Assembly: GCF_018704125.1 (NCBI RefSeq)
Contig: NZ_JAGTIS010000012.1
Coordinates: 1 to 64,000 of the forward strand
From: Metapseudomonas boanensis
Lineage (GTDB): Bacteria; Pseudomonadota; Gammaproteobacteria; Pseudomonadales; Pseudomonadaceae
Length of the DNA: 64,000 bases
Reading direction: 5' to 3'
Position 1 is the stretch's first letter; each line of letters opens with the position of its first letter. Made by a program: the position numbers and the translations under genes. Shown one piece after another: positions 44,117 through 53,460 of this stretch. The notes beneath the pieces were generated by a model. It saw only the letters and a list, made by a program, of their open reading frames with translations, ran no database searches and was not told the DNA's origin.

Positions 44117-45208
44117 TCACAGCTGGCCCAGCACCGGCGTGGTGACGCTGACCCCTGCGTTCTGCGCGCGGTGACGTAGCAGGTGGTCCATCAGAACGAT
44201 GGCCATCATGGCTTCCGCGATCGGCGTCGCACGGATGCCCACGCAGGGATCGTGGCGGCCCTTGGTGACCACCTCCACCGGATTGCCGTGAACATCGATG
44301 GAGCGGCCGGGTGTAGTGATGCTGGAAGTCGGCTTCAACGCAAGGTTGGCGATGATCGGCTGGCCGGACGAGATGCCGCCGAGGATGCCGCCGGCATTGT
44401 TCGACAGGAAGCCTTCCGGGGTCAGCTCATCGCGATGCTCGGTGCCGCGCTGCGCAATACTGGCGAAACCGGCGCCGATCTCGACGCCCTTGACCGCGTT
44501 GATACTCATCAGCGCATGGGCCAGCTCAGCATCCAGACGATCGAAGATCGGCTCGCCCAGGCCCGGGGGTACGCCGTCGGCAACCACCGTGATCTTCGCA
44601 CCTACCGAATCCTGGTCGCGGCGCAGCTGGTCCATGTAGGTTTCCAGCTCCGGCACTTTGTCCGGATCGGGGCAGAAGAACGGGTTCTGCTCCACGGAGT
44701 CCCAGGTCTTGAAAGGGATTTCGACCGGGCCGAGTTGGCTCATGTAGCCACGCACCTGGATGCCCTGGGTCGCCAGGAACTTCTTGGCGATGGCACCAGC
44801 TGCCACGCGCATCGCGGTCTCCCGCGCCGACGAGCGACCGCCGCCACGGTAGTCGCGGATACCATACTTGTGGTGGTAGGTGTAGTCAGCGTGGGCCGGG
44901 CGGAACAGATCCTTGATCGCCGAGTAGTCCTTGGACTTCTGGTCGGTATTGCGGATCAGCAGGCCGATGGAGCAACCGGTGGTACGTCCCTCGAACACCC
45001 CGGAAAGGATCTCCACTTCATCGGCTTCCTGGCGCTGAGTGGTGTGGCGACTGGTGCCTGGCTTGCGGCGATCCAGGTCACGTTGCAGATCTTCCTGTGA
45101 CAGCTCGAGCCCCGGCGGGCAGCCGTCAACGATGGCGACCAGCGCCGGACCATGGCTTTCGCCAGCGGTGGTGACGGTAAATAGCTTGCCGTAGGTGTTG
45201 CCGGACAT
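44117..45208 (-). CDS. aroC: Chorismate synthase
   Basis: A 363-residue enzyme of the shikimate pathway that makes chorismate from EPSP with reduced FMN. Signatures: [40 protein letters not shown] (catalytic His), [19 protein letters not shown], and [18 protein letters not shown]. Start: ATG 45208 ([10 protein letters not shown]), the family start; the frame upstream overlaps the divergent hydrolase promoter. Divergent from the exported hydrolase at 45338. Confidence 0.96.
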   Translation of the reverse strand: MSGNTYGKLFTVTTAGESHGPALVAIVDGCPPGLELSQEDLQRDLDRRKPGTSRHTTQRQEADEVEILSGVFEGRTTGCSIGLLIRNTDQKSKDYSAIKDLFRPAHADYTYHHKYGIRDYRGGGRSSARETAMRVAAGAIAKKFLATQGIQVRGYMSQLGPVEIPFKTWDSVEQNPFFCPDPDKVPELETYMDQLRRDQDSVGAKITVVADGVPPGLGEPIFDRLDAELAHALMSINAVKGVEIGAGFASIAQRGTEHRDELTPEGFLSNNAGGILGGISSGQPIIANLALKPTSSITTPGRSIDVHGNPVEVVTKGRHDPCVGIRATPIAEAMMAIVLMDHLLRHRAQNAGVSVTTPVLGQL

Positions 45209-45337
45209 GCACAGTGCTCCGCAGAAATGGGCCTCGATCGAAGGCCGAGCAGTATACCTGCGGCGTTCGGCCAGTTCACCCTCGAACCTTGGCCCGGCAA
45301 TCGCGTCCAACGAACACTCCAGCCACCACCTCAGCCC

Positions 45338-46318
45338 ATGCTACGCATTCTCCTGCTTCTCTTGCCCCTGCTCGCCGGCCAAGCGCTGGCGGCACCCGAT
45401 AGTTTTCTGCAACGCCCCATCGAGCTGGATACCCACAGTGGGACGCTGTACGGCTCGCTGCTGGTCCCCAGGCGCGACAAGGCAGTGCCCGTCGCACTGA
45501 TCATCGCCGGTTCCGGCCCCACGGACCGCGACGGCAACAACCCTATTGGCGGACGCAATGACAGCCTGAAGAAGCTGGCCCGCCTGCTCGCGAACCAGGG
45601 CATTGCCAGTGTTCGCTATGACAAGCGCGGCGTTGCCGCCAGCCAGGCAGCAGGCGCGGACGAGCGGACCCTGAGCATCGAACGCTACACCGCCGATGTC
45701 GCAGCCTGGGGCCAGAAACTGAAGCAGGACCCGCGCTTCTCCCGCCTGATCCTCATCGGCCACAGCGAGGGAGCCCTGCTCGCCAGCTTGGCGGCAGACG
45801 CCGCGGGTGCCAATGCGCTAGTCAGCCTCGCAGGCAGCGCACGCCCCATCGACCAATTGCTTTACGCCCAGTTGCGCGTCAGGCTCCCGCCACCACTGCT
45901 GGCCCAGAGCGAGCGCCTGCTGGCCAGCCTCCGCAATGGCCAGACAGTCGCAGACGTGCCGCCGCAACTGGAGCTACTGTTCCGCCCCAGCGTGCAGCCT
46001 TACCTGATTTCCCTGTTCCGTCAGGACCCGGCTGACGCCTTTGCGCGCCTGCGGATACCCGCACTGATCATCCAGGGCAGCCATGACATCCAGGTCAGCG
46101 TCGCCGACGCAGAGCGCCTCAAGGCCGTCAAGCCGGATGCTCGCCTGATCATCATCGACGGCATGAACCACATGCTGCGCATCGTTCCAATGGATATGGC
46201 CCAGCAACTGGCGTCCTACCGTGAGCCACGCCTCCCCCTGGCGCAGCAGCTCGGAAAAAGCATCGTCAGCTTCATCGAGACGGAATCGACCTCCAGTAAT
46301 GCAGGAAACGGTCGATAA
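45338..46318 (+). CDS. Exported alpha/beta-hydrolase
   Basis: A 326-residue protein with a signal peptide ([18 protein letters not shown]) and an alpha/beta-hydrolase domain: [17 protein letters not shown] (oxyanion region), [14 protein letters not shown], the nucleophile elbow [29 protein letters not shown] (acid) and [10 protein letters not shown] (His). Likely a periplasmic esterase or peptidase; substrate unknown. Start: ATG 45338 at the signal peptide; the longer frame from 45227 runs across the aroC promoter. The next gene starts 55 bases downstream. Confidence 0.83.
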   Translation: MLRILLLLLPLLAGQALAAPDSFLQRPIELDTHSGTLYGSLLVPRRDKAVPVALIIAGSGPTDRDGNNPIGGRNDSLKKLARLLANQGIASVRYDKRGVAASQAAGADERTLSIERYTADVAAWGQKLKQDPRFSRLILIGHSEGALLASLAADAAGANALVSLAGSARPIDQLLYAQLRVRLPPPLLAQSERLLASLRNGQTVADVPPQLELLFRPSVQPYLISLFRQDPADAFARLRIPALIIQGSHDIQVSVADAERLKAVKPDARLIIIDGMNHMLRIVPMDMAQQLASYREPRLPLAQQLGKSIVSFIETESTSSNAGNGR

Positions 46319-46373
46319 CCTGCTTGCCAGAGTTCCTATAGACAACGGATCGTGCGCTCGACAGGAAATCCTC

Positions 46374-47147
46374 ATGACTGACAGCCCACCCGAAAAGCCG
46401 AATGCTGAGCAAGTCCCGCTTCATCCGTGGTCAGGGCTGGCCCCCGAGCACTTCGACCTGCTCCGCCTGTCCCCCCTGCCGGTGGATCGCCACACCGGGG
46501 CGCGGCCGTTGCGTTTCGTCGAGCTGGGGCGGATCGAGCGCCACTCACCTGAGCTGAGCATGCTACGCCTGGTCGTCAACCTGCCGGACCAGCACCTGCG
46601 CAAAGCACGGAACATGCTCGAGGTCTGGGTCGATCACCGGAGCAAGGAAGTTCGTTTCGGCCCTGACAGCGGTCTGCAAGTCGAGCCCGCGAACCGTGGA
46701 CTCGGTCGATTCCTCCTGGCACAAGGCATTGCCTGGGTACGGCAGAAATGGACGCACTATCGGGTGGAGGGCGGCGCTCTACCCGCGAAGGATGCGCTGA
46801 ACGACGAAATGCGCCTGCGTCGCGACCATGCGCTCAAGGCGCAGGGTTTCACCGTCACTTACCTCGACAGCCTGCAGATGAAGGCGACCTATGGCGCCGG
46901 CCGGGTCAGTGAGTTACATGCAGACTGGCACGATCAGAAGGTCCAGTTCATCGGCCTGGCAGAAGCGGCCATGATGCTCCAGCAGGCCGAGCAGAACCTG
47001 CAGCACCAGGCTCTGGAGCTTCGCAAGCTGGAAGAGCGGGTCGATATCTACAAGCGTGATGATAGCGGACTACGCTTCACCATCGCCTGCCTGGTGGCCT
47101 TCGCGGTATTCCAGGCAGGCCTGCTGATCTGGATCGCGACCCGCTGA
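46374..47147 (+). CDS. Conserved protein of unknown function with C-terminal membrane helix
   Basis: A 257-residue protein: soluble part to about residue 195 (LRFVELGRIERHSPELSMLRLVV, WVRQKWTHYRVEGGALP), a predicted coiled coil at about 195-225 (MMLQQAEQNLQHQALELRKLEERV), and a single C-terminal helix (FTIACLVAFAVFQAGLLIWIA). The layout suggests a tail-anchored inner-membrane protein with a cytoplasmic domain. I recognise it only as a conserved Pseudomonas protein next to prmB. Start: ATG 46374 (MTDSPPEKP) with AGGAAA upstream. Confidence 0.75.
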   Translation: MTDSPPEKPNAEQVPLHPWSGLAPEHFDLLRLSPLPVDRHTGARPLRFVELGRIERHSPELSMLRLVVNLPDQHLRKARNMLEVWVDHRSKEVRFGPDSGLQVEPANRGLGRFLLAQGIAWVRQKWTHYRVEGGALPAKDALNDEMRLRRDHALKAQGFTVTYLDSLQMKATYGAGRVSELHADWHDQKVQFIGLAEAAMMLQQAEQNLQHQALELRKLEERVDIYKRDDSGLRFTIACLVAFAVFQAGLLIWIATR

Positions 47148-47156
47148 TGCCCGGCG

Positions 47157-48071
47157 TCAGCCATTCACGCGCAAGCGGAACAACGCCTGGTGCTCGCGGC
47201 ACTGCTTGGCACTGAGCAGAAACACGCCGTGGCCACCGTGCTCGAAATCTAGCCAGAGGAAATCCACCTCCGGGTAGAGCTCCTCGACGTGGACCTGGCT
47301 GTTGCCCACCTCGACAATCAGCAAGCCCTTTTCCGTCAGATGGTCTGCCGCTTCAGCGAGCATACGCCGCACCAAGTCCAGACCATCGTTGCCACAGGCC
47401 AGGCCCAGCTCAGGTTCGTGCTGGTATTCCGCTGGCATATCAGCGAAGTCCTCAGCGTCCACATAGGGCGGGTTCGAAACGATCAAGTCGAAGCGCTGCC
47501 CCGGAAGCCCTTCGAAGCCATCACCCTGAACCGTAAATACACGCTCCTCGAGGCCGTGCCGCTCGATGTTCAGGTTGGCCACCTCGAGCGCCTCGAACGA
47601 CAGGTCGGCGAGGACGACCTCCGCGTCCGGGAAGGCATGGGCGCAGGCAATGCCGATGCAGCCCGAGCCGGTGCAGAGATCGAGGATTCGCGCAGGCTCC
47701 TGCGGCAGCCAGGGCGAGAACTGCTGCTGGATAAGCTCAGCGATCGGTGACCGTGGCACCAACACCCGCTCATCCACCACGAACGGCATGCCGCAGAACC
47801 ACGCCTCCCCGAGCAGGTACGCTACGGGCACACGCTCTTCGATGCGGCGGCGCAGCAGTTCACGCAGGAGAGCGCTTTCATCCTCTTCCAGACGGCAGTC
47901 GAGGTAGCTGTCGGCAATTTCATACGGCAGGTGCAAGGCGCCCAGCACCAATTGACGAGCCTCATCCCAGGCATTGTCGGTGCCATGACCGAAGAACAGG
48001 CTTTCAGCATGGAAACGGCTCACAGCCCAGCGGATGTGATCACGCAGGGTGCGCAGGCGGGATTCGGACAC
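47157..48071 (-). CDS. prmB: Ribosomal protein uL3 N5-glutamine methyltransferase
   Basis: A 304-residue SAM-dependent methyltransferase of the HemK/PrmB group. SAM motif [20 protein letters not shown], catalytic [16 protein letters not shown] (NPPY), and the PrmB-type N-terminus [19 protein letters not shown]. It methylates the glutamine of ribosomal protein L3. Start: GTG 48071 chosen because family members begin just before SRLRTLRD and AGAGG lies upstream; a GTG at 48110 would add 13 residues. Convergent with the tail-anchored protein gene, 9 bases apart. Confidence 0.9.
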   Translation of the reverse strand: MSESRLRTLRDHIRWAVSRFHAESLFFGHGTDNAWDEARQLVLGALHLPYEIADSYLDCRLEEDESALLRELLRRRIEERVPVAYLLGEAWFCGMPFVVDERVLVPRSPIAELIQQQFSPWLPQEPARILDLCTGSGCIGIACAHAFPDAEVVLADLSFEALEVANLNIERHGLEERVFTVQGDGFEGLPGQRFDLIVSNPPYVDAEDFADMPAEYQHEPELGLACGNDGLDLVRRMLAEAADHLTEKGLLIVEVGNSQVHVEELYPEVDFLWLDFEHGGHGVFLLSAKQCREHQALFRLRVNG

Positions 48072-48285
48072 GTCGGACGACCTCTGGAAACGGGCCAGCG
48101 ATTCTAGCACTCCTGCCGCATGGCATCAGCCTCGGGCGGCCGACGAACGGAAGCCCCGCCACGGCCCTGCACACCACGGAAACCGGCTCGCCCGGTGGCA
48201 CGGCAAGCAACTGGACCTTGGTCCATGGTTCACTTATTGCTCCGCACGGCGGACAATGGTGCCAATGTCGTACCCGGAGATTCGC

Positions 48286-48882
48286 ATGTCCGCCCCGAAA
48301 TCCATGTTCCAGTTGAGTGGCCGCGGTTACCCGCCGGCCAGTCTCAACAACGCCACACTTGTGATCATCGATGCTCAGGAAGAGTACCGCAGCGGCGTCC
48401 TTGCCCTGCCAGGCCTGGACGCTGCCCTCGCCGAGATTGCGAGTCTGCTCGCCGCTGCCCGCGCCATGGGTAGCACCATCGTTCACGTCAAGCACCTCGG
48501 CGTTCCCGGCGGCCTGCTCGACCCTCAGGGTATCCGCGGCCAGCATCTGCCGGAAGCTGCCCCCCTGCCGGGCGAAATCGTTGTGGAGAAGCGCCTGCCG
48601 AATGCATTCGCCGGTACAGAACTCCACGACCGCCTTCAGCAGATCGGCCATCTCGACCTGATCGTCTGCGGCTTCATGACTCATTCCAGCATCAGCACCA
48701 CCGTTCGTGCCGCCAAGGACTATGGTTATCGCTGCACGCTGGTGAGTGCTGCTTGCGCGACTCGCGACCTACCGACTCTCGACGGCGGCGTCATCAGCGC
48801 GGATGAAATGCATCGCGTCGAGGTCATCGCCCTCGCCGACAATTTCGCTAGCGTGGTGCCGCAGGCCAAGGCGCTGATCTGA
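48286..48882 (+). CDS. Isochorismatase-family cysteine hydrolase
   Basis: A 198-residue cysteine hydrolase: NATLVIIDAQEEYRSG (catalytic Asp), IVVEKRLPNAFAGTEL (catalytic Lys) and TLVSAACATRDLPTLDG (nucleophile Cys). The family includes nicotinamidases, isochorismatases and other amide hydrolases; the substrate is not evident. Start: ATG 48286 (MSAPKSMFQLSG) behind GGAGA; ATG 48265 would add 7 residues. Divergent from prmB across 214 bases with no other recognisable gene. Confidence 0.82.
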   Translation: MSAPKSMFQLSGRGYPPASLNNATLVIIDAQEEYRSGVLALPGLDAALAEIASLLAAARAMGSTIVHVKHLGVPGGLLDPQGIRGQHLPEAAPLPGEIVVEKRLPNAFAGTELHDRLQQIGHLDLIVCGFMTHSSISTTVRAAKDYGYRCTLVSAACATRDLPTLDGGVISADEMHRVEVIALADNFASVVPQAKALI

Positions 48883-48981
48883 CCGACGCGTCGACACATC
48901 CCGCGACATCCGCCCCGAGGTTGACCGGAACCACGCCCGCCAGCGCCGGTCATACCCCCGATAAAGCAAGAGGACGTCCGG

Positions 48982-49302
48982 ATGAAGTTATCCGATGGAT
49001 TTGATGCCCGCCGCCTGCGCCCACGAGGCCCGGGTAGCTGGCGCTGGCGTTTCGCAGCAGCGCTGTCGGCCCTGTTTGCCGGCTTCGGCATACTTCTGGC
49101 CATGGCCGGCACTGCTACGCTGCTCGGCCGCCCCCCAGCGCTCGGACCACTCAACGAAAGCACCGGCGCGGCCATCGTGCTGCTGGTCGTGGGCCTGCTT
49201 TTCCTGTGGCTGGGCGTAATCGCCTGGCGAGTCTGCAGGCGCCGATCCCGTCGCCGGAGTGACCTGAGCCTATCGCCGCAGCTGATGAAGAAACGCGACT
49301 GA
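48982..49302 (+). CDS. Small membrane protein of unknown function, two helices
   Basis: A 106-residue protein with basic ends and two predicted membrane helices (FAAALSALFAGFGILLAMAGTA and AAIVLLVVGLLFLWLGVIAW). C-terminal arginine-rich tail (CRRRSRRRSD). No family recognised. A ribosome site (GAGGACG) precedes ATG 48982. It sits between the cysteine hydrolase and the Smr gene on the same strand. Confidence 0.65.
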   Translation: MKLSDGFDARRLRPRGPGSWRWRFAAALSALFAGFGILLAMAGTATLLGRPPALGPLNESTGAAIVLLVVGLLFLWLGVIAWRVCRRRSRRRSDLSLSPQLMKKRD

Positions 49303-49351
49303 CCGCAGCACCAGGCATTGGGTAAACTAGCCGCCCTTCGCGGAGGCCTGT

Positions 49352-49924
49352 ATGCAAGATAATGCCCACAAAGACGACGAAACTTCCCTGTTCGCCCAGG
49401 AAATGCGCGGCGTAAAGCGCATCCAGGACGACCGTGCCGACACCGGCAAGCCCAGGACCGACCTCAAGCAACTGGCCACCCGGCGGCAGAATGCCACCGT
49501 CCGCGCTGCCAACGTCAAGGTCGATGGGCTCTCGGACCAGTTCATCATCGATGTTGGCGCCGAAGATGAGCTGCATTGGGCCCGGGATGGCGTCCAGGAA
49601 GGCCAGATGCGTAAGCTCAAACAAGGCCAGATCGGCTTCGAGGGCAGCCTGGACCTGCATGGCATGACCGTCGAGAAGGCCCGTGAGACCCTGTGGGACT
49701 TCATCGCCGAAGCCACCCGCTTTGAGGTGCGCTGCGTGCGCGTAACCCACGGCAAGGCCGCGCGCCTGGACGGCAAGCGTCCGTTGATCAAAAGCCACGT
49801 CAACACTTGGCTCCGCCAGCACCCGCAGGTACTAGGCTTCACTTCCTGCCTGCCAAAACATGGCGGCACGGGCGCGGTTTACGTGATGCTGCGCCGCACC
49901 ATGCTTGAGGGCCGTGACGAGTGA
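49352..49924 (+). CDS. Smr-domain protein (MutS2-like nuclease domain)
   Basis: A 190-residue protein with an N-terminal helical region and a C-terminal Smr domain: GSLDLHGMTVEKARETLWDFI (LDLHG), VRCVRVTHGKAAR (THGK), and GGTGAVYVMLRR. Smr domains cut nucleic acid in some proteins (DNA nicking, or RNA cleavage at stalled ribosomes). E. coli SmrA/SmrB (YdaL/YfcN) are comparable. Start ATG 49352 behind CGGAGG. folE follows after 101 bases. Confidence 0.85.
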   Translation: MQDNAHKDDETSLFAQEMRGVKRIQDDRADTGKPRTDLKQLATRRQNATVRAANVKVDGLSDQFIIDVGAEDELHWARDGVQEGQMRKLKQGQIGFEGSLDLHGMTVEKARETLWDFIAEATRFEVRCVRVTHGKAARLDGKRPLIKSHVNTWLRQHPQVLGFTSCLPKHGGTGAVYVMLRRTMLEGRDE

Positions 49925-50025
49925 GCCAAACATCCACCAATCGCTCGACGGGTGCCGCATACCCTTGCCAGCATCGCAAAGGCGCCCTACCCTGCGCCTT
50001 TGCGTAAATCCCCACAGGAATTTCC

Positions 50026-50574
50026 ATGTCCCTGGAACAGCATTACACCGCCATCCTCGACCAGATCGGCGAGGACGTCTCCCGCGAAGGCCTGCTCGAT
50101 ACCCCGAAGCGCGCCGCCAAAGCCATGCAGTACCTTTGCCGTGGTTATGAGCAAACGCTGGAGGAAGTCACCAATGGCGCCCTGTTCAGCTCCGATAACA
50201 GCGAAATGGTGCTGGTGAAGCACATCGAGTTGTATTCGCTCTGCGAACACCATCTGCTGCCGTTCATCGGCAAGGCGCACGTCGCCTACATTCCCAACGG
50301 CAAAGTATTGGGCCTGTCCAAGGTGGCGCGCATCGTCGACATGTACGCCCGGCGTCTGCAGATTCAGGAAAACCTCAGCCGCCAGATTGCCGAGGCCGTT
50401 CAGCAGGTCACGGGCGCGCTTGGCGTGGCCGTGGTTATCGAAGCCCAGCACATGTGCATGATGATGCGCGGTGTCGAAAAGCAGAACTCGTCCATGGTCA
50501 CTTCGGTGATGCTCGGAGAGTTCCGCGAAAACGCAGCGACTCGCAGTGAATTCCTCAGCCTGATCAACAACTGA
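50026..50574 (+). CDS. folE: GTP cyclohydrolase I
   Basis: A 182-residue FolE1 enzyme. Zinc ligands and active site: [22 protein letters not shown] (Cys and His), [19 protein letters not shown], and [17 protein letters not shown] (second Cys). It converts GTP to dihydroneopterin triphosphate for folate. Start: ATG 50026 ([11 protein letters not shown]), preceded by CAGGAA. A strong bidirectional terminator follows. Confidence 0.94.
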   Translation: MSLEQHYTAILDQIGEDVSREGLLDTPKRAAKAMQYLCRGYEQTLEEVTNGALFSSDNSEMVLVKHIELYSLCEHHLLPFIGKAHVAYIPNGKVLGLSKVARIVDMYARRLQIQENLSRQIAEAVQQVTGALGVAVVIEAQHMCMMMRGVEKQNSSMVTSVMLGEFRENAATRSEFLSLINN

Positions 50575-50590
50575 AGCGGAACACATGCAT

Positions 50591-50617
50591 AAAAAAGCCG
50601 GCTGATGCCGGCTTTTT
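50591..50617 (+). terminator. Bidirectional terminator between folE and the GFA-family gene
   Basis: AAAAAAGCCGGC-TGAT-GCCGGCTTTTT, a 12-bp stem with A and T runs between convergent genes. Confidence 0.92.
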
Positions 50618-50631
50618 CCTTTCTGGTGTTC

Positions 50632-50979
50632 CTAAAAACTGCGTCCATCCACCTTCACGACCTTCAGGCCATCCAGCGGCACATCCTCAAGACAGCGCAC
50701 ATTAACCGCCGCCATGGCATTGCCCTTCGGATCAAGGGCCTCGCCAAACGGCCCACAGCCGCAGGTCGCGCAGAAATAGTGGGCGATGTGCATGCGATTG
50801 AAGCGGTAGGTAGACAGGTCCGATTCGGGTGTCTCGAGGTGCAACTGGTCGCGAGGGACAAACCACAACAGGTAGCCGCGCCGGCTGCACAGGGAGCAAT
50901 TGCAGTCCATGACCTGCTCCAGGTTTCCCTCAACCTCGAACGCGATTTTTCCGCAGTGGCAACTGCCTCGGTACTTCAT
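50632..50979 (-). CDS. GFA (glutathione-dependent formaldehyde-activating) family protein
   Basis: A 115-residue zinc protein of the GFA/CENP-V fold: GSCHCGKIAFEVEG, DCNCSLCSRRGYLLW and HYFCATCGCGPFG supply the seven conserved cysteines. The founding member was reported to help formaldehyde react with glutathione, but most family members have no proven role. Start ATG 50979 (MKYRGSCHC). Alone, between terminators. Confidence 0.85.
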   Translation of the reverse strand: MKYRGSCHCGKIAFEVEGNLEQVMDCNCSLCSRRGYLLWFVPRDQLHLETPESDLSTYRFNRMHIAHYFCATCGCGPFGEALDPKGNAMAAVNVRCLEDVPLDGLKVVKVDGRSF

Positions 50980-51106
50980 GGTGCGCGCTCCTTCGGAAGC
51001 CTATGGACAGGCTGGAGCCTCCAAGTTAGCCCAGCAGCACTGAACCCGCCATGCCGAGTGCAGGGGCGCATAGCCCACCCTGCGACAGTTAGGCCAGCCC
51101 CAGATG

Positions 51107-51129
51107 AAAAAGCCGGCATAACGCCGGCT
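51107..51129 (-). terminator. Intrinsic terminator of the glutathione S-transferase gene
   Basis: AGCCGGC (51111-51117) with GCCGGCT (51123-51129); minus-strand T-run after it. It lies just before the stop of the gene on the minus strand. Confidence 0.78.
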
Positions 51130-51133
51130 TCAG

Positions 51134-51736
51134 TCAATCGAGCATACCCACATGCCGTGGATGGCTGGCCACACGTTGCAGCCAGGCCAGGATCGCCGGG
51201 TATCCCGAGAGGTCAAATCCCCCCTCGTGAGCCACATGCGTATAGGCGTAAAGGGCGATGTCAGCGATCGAGTAATGCTCACCCACCAGGTACGTCGTGC
51301 GCTGCAACTGCTTTTCCATCACCTTGAGCGCCTTGTGGCCGCGCACGTGGCAGACCTTGTATTCCTCCAGCCGCTCGGCGGGCATGCCTTGGTAGAGCTG
51401 GATGAACCGCGCGACCGCAATGTAGGGTTCATGGCTGTATTGTTCGAAGAACTGCCACTGCAGCACCTGAGTCCGCAAGCGTGGCTCGCTGGGCAGCAGG
51501 TCGCTGCCCTCGGCCAGGAAATTGAGGATGGCGTTGGATTCCCAGAGGGTGGTGCCATCTTCCAACTCCAACACCGGGATCTTGCCGTTCGGGTTCTTTT
51601 CCAGGAACTCGGGGCTTTGCGTCTCACCCTTTAGGATATCGATCGGCACCCATTGGTAAGGCAGCCCAAGCAGATTGAGGATCAGCTTGACCTTGTAGCA
51701 GTTGCCCGAGATGTAATCACCGTAGACCTTGTACAT
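51134..51736 (-). CDS. Glutathione S-transferase family protein
   Basis: A 200-residue GST. N-terminal thioredoxin-like domain (MYKVYGDYISGNCYKVKLILNL; GKIPVLELEDGTTLWESNAIL with the cis-Pro and Glu-Ser pair that bind glutathione) and C-terminal helical domain (VGEHYSIADIALYAYTHVAHEGGFD). Probably cytosolic; substrate unknown. Start: ATG 51736 with GGGAGGGGTGAGG upstream. It follows an aminotransferase gene on the same strand by 19 bases and is likely co-transcribed with it. Confidence 0.88.
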   Translation of the reverse strand: MYKVYGDYISGNCYKVKLILNLLGLPYQWVPIDILKGETQSPEFLEKNPNGKIPVLELEDGTTLWESNAILNFLAEGSDLLPSEPRLRTQVLQWQFFEQYSHEPYIAVARFIQLYQGMPAERLEEYKVCHVRGHKALKVMEKQLQRTTYLVGEHYSIADIALYAYTHVAHEGGFDLSGYPAILAWLQRVASHPRHVGMLD

Positions 51737-51755
51737 CCTCACCCCTCCCTTGTGA

Positions 51756-52922
51756 TCAGGCGGCCTCGGCCGCATGGGCCTGGCGAATGACGCTGGCGAG
51801 CCGCTTCAGCCCCTCGCCCAGGCGCTCCGGCGCCACGTGGCTGAAGTTCAGGCGCAGGTGACCCGGATGCTGATCCGGATCGATGAAGAAAGGCTCGCCC
51901 GGCATGAATGCCACATTCTGCTCCAGCGCTGGCTTGAGCAGTGTACGGGTATCGAGTGGCTGCTTCAGGGTCAGCCAGAAGAACAGCCCACCCTGGGGGA
52001 TTTCCCAGGTCGCCAGCTCACCGAAGTGCTCTTCCAGCGCTGCTTGCATCGAATTGCGGCGAATCCGGTAGAAGTCGCGCAGCTCGGCCAGATGCTGGCG
52101 GTACTGCTCGGTACCGAACCATTGCAGCGCTTGCCACTGGCCGATGCGATTGGTGTGCAGGTCGGCGGACTGCTTCAGGCGCAGCAGGTGCGGGAAGAGG
52201 TCCGGCGTTGCTATCAGGAATCCCACGCGCAGGCCAGGCAGCAGCGTCTTGGAGACAGTGCCGGTGTAGATCCAGCTGGCCTTTTTCAGGCGGCTGACGA
52301 TAGGCGTTGCGCAGCCTTCATCGAACACCAGCTCGCGGTAAGGTTCGTCTTCGATCAGGGTAACGCCGAACTCGTCGAGCAATGCCGCCACGGCATCGCG
52401 CTTAGCCTCGCTGTAGCGGGTGCCGGACGGATTCTGGAACGTCGGGATCAGGTAGGCAAAGGCCGGCTTGTGCTGCTCCAGGCGCTGACGTAGTGCAGCC
52501 AGTTCGGGGCCATCGGCCTCCTGGGGTACAGCGATGCAGTCGGCACCGAACAACTGGAAGGCCTGGAGCGCCGCGAGGTAGGTCGGAGCCTCCAGCAGCA
52601 CCTCGGTGCCCGGATCGATGAACAGCTTGGATGCCAGGTCCAGGGTTTGCTGGGAACCGCTGACGATCAGCACCTGGCTGGCCTCACAGGGTACGCCCAG
52701 CGCTCGCGCCTCGGTGGCAATGGCCTCGCGCAGCGCCGGCTCGCCCTCGCTCATGCCGTACTGGCCCATGCTCGCCGGCATCTCGGCCCACTCCACTTTC
52801 GGCAGCATCGGCTCGGCCGGCAGCCCTCCGGCGAAAGACATCACTTCCGGACGTTGGGCGGCGGCAAGGATTTCACGGATCAGGGAGCTTTTCAGGCGGG
52901 CAATGCGTTCGGAGAAGGCCAT
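51756..52922 (-). CDS. PLP-dependent aminotransferase (2-aminoadipate/MocR-like class I)
   Basis: A 388-residue class I/II aminotransferase: VMSFAGGLPAEPMLP at the start, YGMSEGEPALREAIA, VSGSQQTLDLASKLF, IPTFQNPSGTRYS, LIEDEPYREL, and YTGTVSKTLLPGLRVGFL with the PLP Lys. Relatives include LysN 2-aminoadipate aminotransferase and valine-pyruvate-type enzymes; the donor is not evident. Start: ATG 52922. It is divergent from a MarR regulator across an 82-base gap containing the twin operator, so it is the probable target. Confidence 0.85.
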   Translation of the reverse strand: MAFSERIARLKSSLIREILAAAQRPEVMSFAGGLPAEPMLPKVEWAEMPASMGQYGMSEGEPALREAIATEARALGVPCEASQVLIVSGSQQTLDLASKLFIDPGTEVLLEAPTYLAALQAFQLFGADCIAVPQEADGPELAALRQRLEQHKPAFAYLIPTFQNPSGTRYSEAKRDAVAALLDEFGVTLIEDEPYRELVFDEGCATPIVSRLKKASWIYTGTVSKTLLPGLRVGFLIATPDLFPHLLRLKQSADLHTNRIGQWQALQWFGTEQYRQHLAELRDFYRIRRNSMQAALEEHFGELATWEIPQGGLFFWLTLKQPLDTRTLLKPALEQNVAFMPGEPFFIDPDQHPGHLRLNFSHVAPERLGEGLKRLASVIRQAHAAEAA

Positions 52923-52956
52923 GGAATGTCACCGGGTGCGGAAGCAATAAAATTAA

Positions 52957-52971
52957 GTCAAACTGCTTGAC
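52957..52971. promoter_or_regulatory. Operator copy 1, GTCAA-N5-TTGAC
   Basis: GTCAA-ACTGC-TTGAC, a perfect 5+5 inverted repeat in the gap between the divergent aminotransferase and MarR genes. It matches copy 2 at 52999 in both arms and in the final GC of the spacer. Confidence 0.7.
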
Positions 52972-52998
52972 CGAAACTACGACGCCAATGACAGATAC

Positions 52999-53013
52999 GT
53001 CAATATGCTTGAC
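52999..53013. promoter_or_regulatory. Operator copy 2, GTCAA-N5-TTGAC, over the MarR start codon
   Basis: GTCAA-TATGC-TTGAC, the same inverted repeat 42 bases (four helical turns) from copy 1. It covers the MarR start ATG (53005), so the regulator would repress its own gene. Confidence 0.7.
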
Positions 53014-53460
53014 CTGAAAAATCCAGCCATTCAGCAAGCCGCCATGGAAGCGTTCTTCTTCGGCTACCAGGCCTTCACCAGCAAGCCGGACGAAATTCTC
53101 GCCCGGCGTGGTCTGTCGCGGGTGCACCACCGGATCCTGTTCTTCATCGCCAAGTACCCCGGCCTGAGCGTCAAGGAACTGCTCGGCTATCTGGGCGTCA
53201 GCAAGCAGGCACTGAACATACCACTGCGGCAGCTGATCGAGATGCATCTGGTCGAAAGCGTCGCCGCCGACGATGACAAACGTAAACGCTTGCTCGGTTT
53301 CACCGCGGAAGGCGCGAAGCTCGAGCAGGCCCTGCGTCGAGAGCAGGCACGCCTGCTGCAGCGAGCGTTCAGTGAAGCAGGCGAAGAGGCCGTACGCGGC
53401 TGGCTACAGGTCAACCAGGCCTTGTGCAGCGCCCGGCAAAGCGAAGTAACCGAGCCCTAG
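53005..53460 (+). CDS. MarR-family transcriptional regulator
   Basis: A 151-residue winged-helix regulator: LSRVHHRILFFIAKYPGLSVKELLGYLGVSKQALNIPLRQLI (recognition helix in VSKQALNIPL) and the wing VAADDDKRKRLLGFTAEG. Flanking helices form the dimer. Expected to repress the divergent aminotransferase-gst pair and itself through the two GTCAA-N5-TTGAC sites; ligand unknown. Start: ATG 53005 (MLDLKNPAIQQ). Its last 4 bases overlap the convergent membrane-protein gene. Confidence 0.88.
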   Translation: MLDLKNPAIQQAAMEAFFFGYQAFTSKPDEILARRGLSRVHHRILFFIAKYPGLSVKELLGYLGVSKQALNIPLRQLIEMHLVESVAADDDKRKRLLGFTAEGAKLEQALRREQARLLQRAFSEAGEEAVRGWLQVNQALCSARQSEVTEP

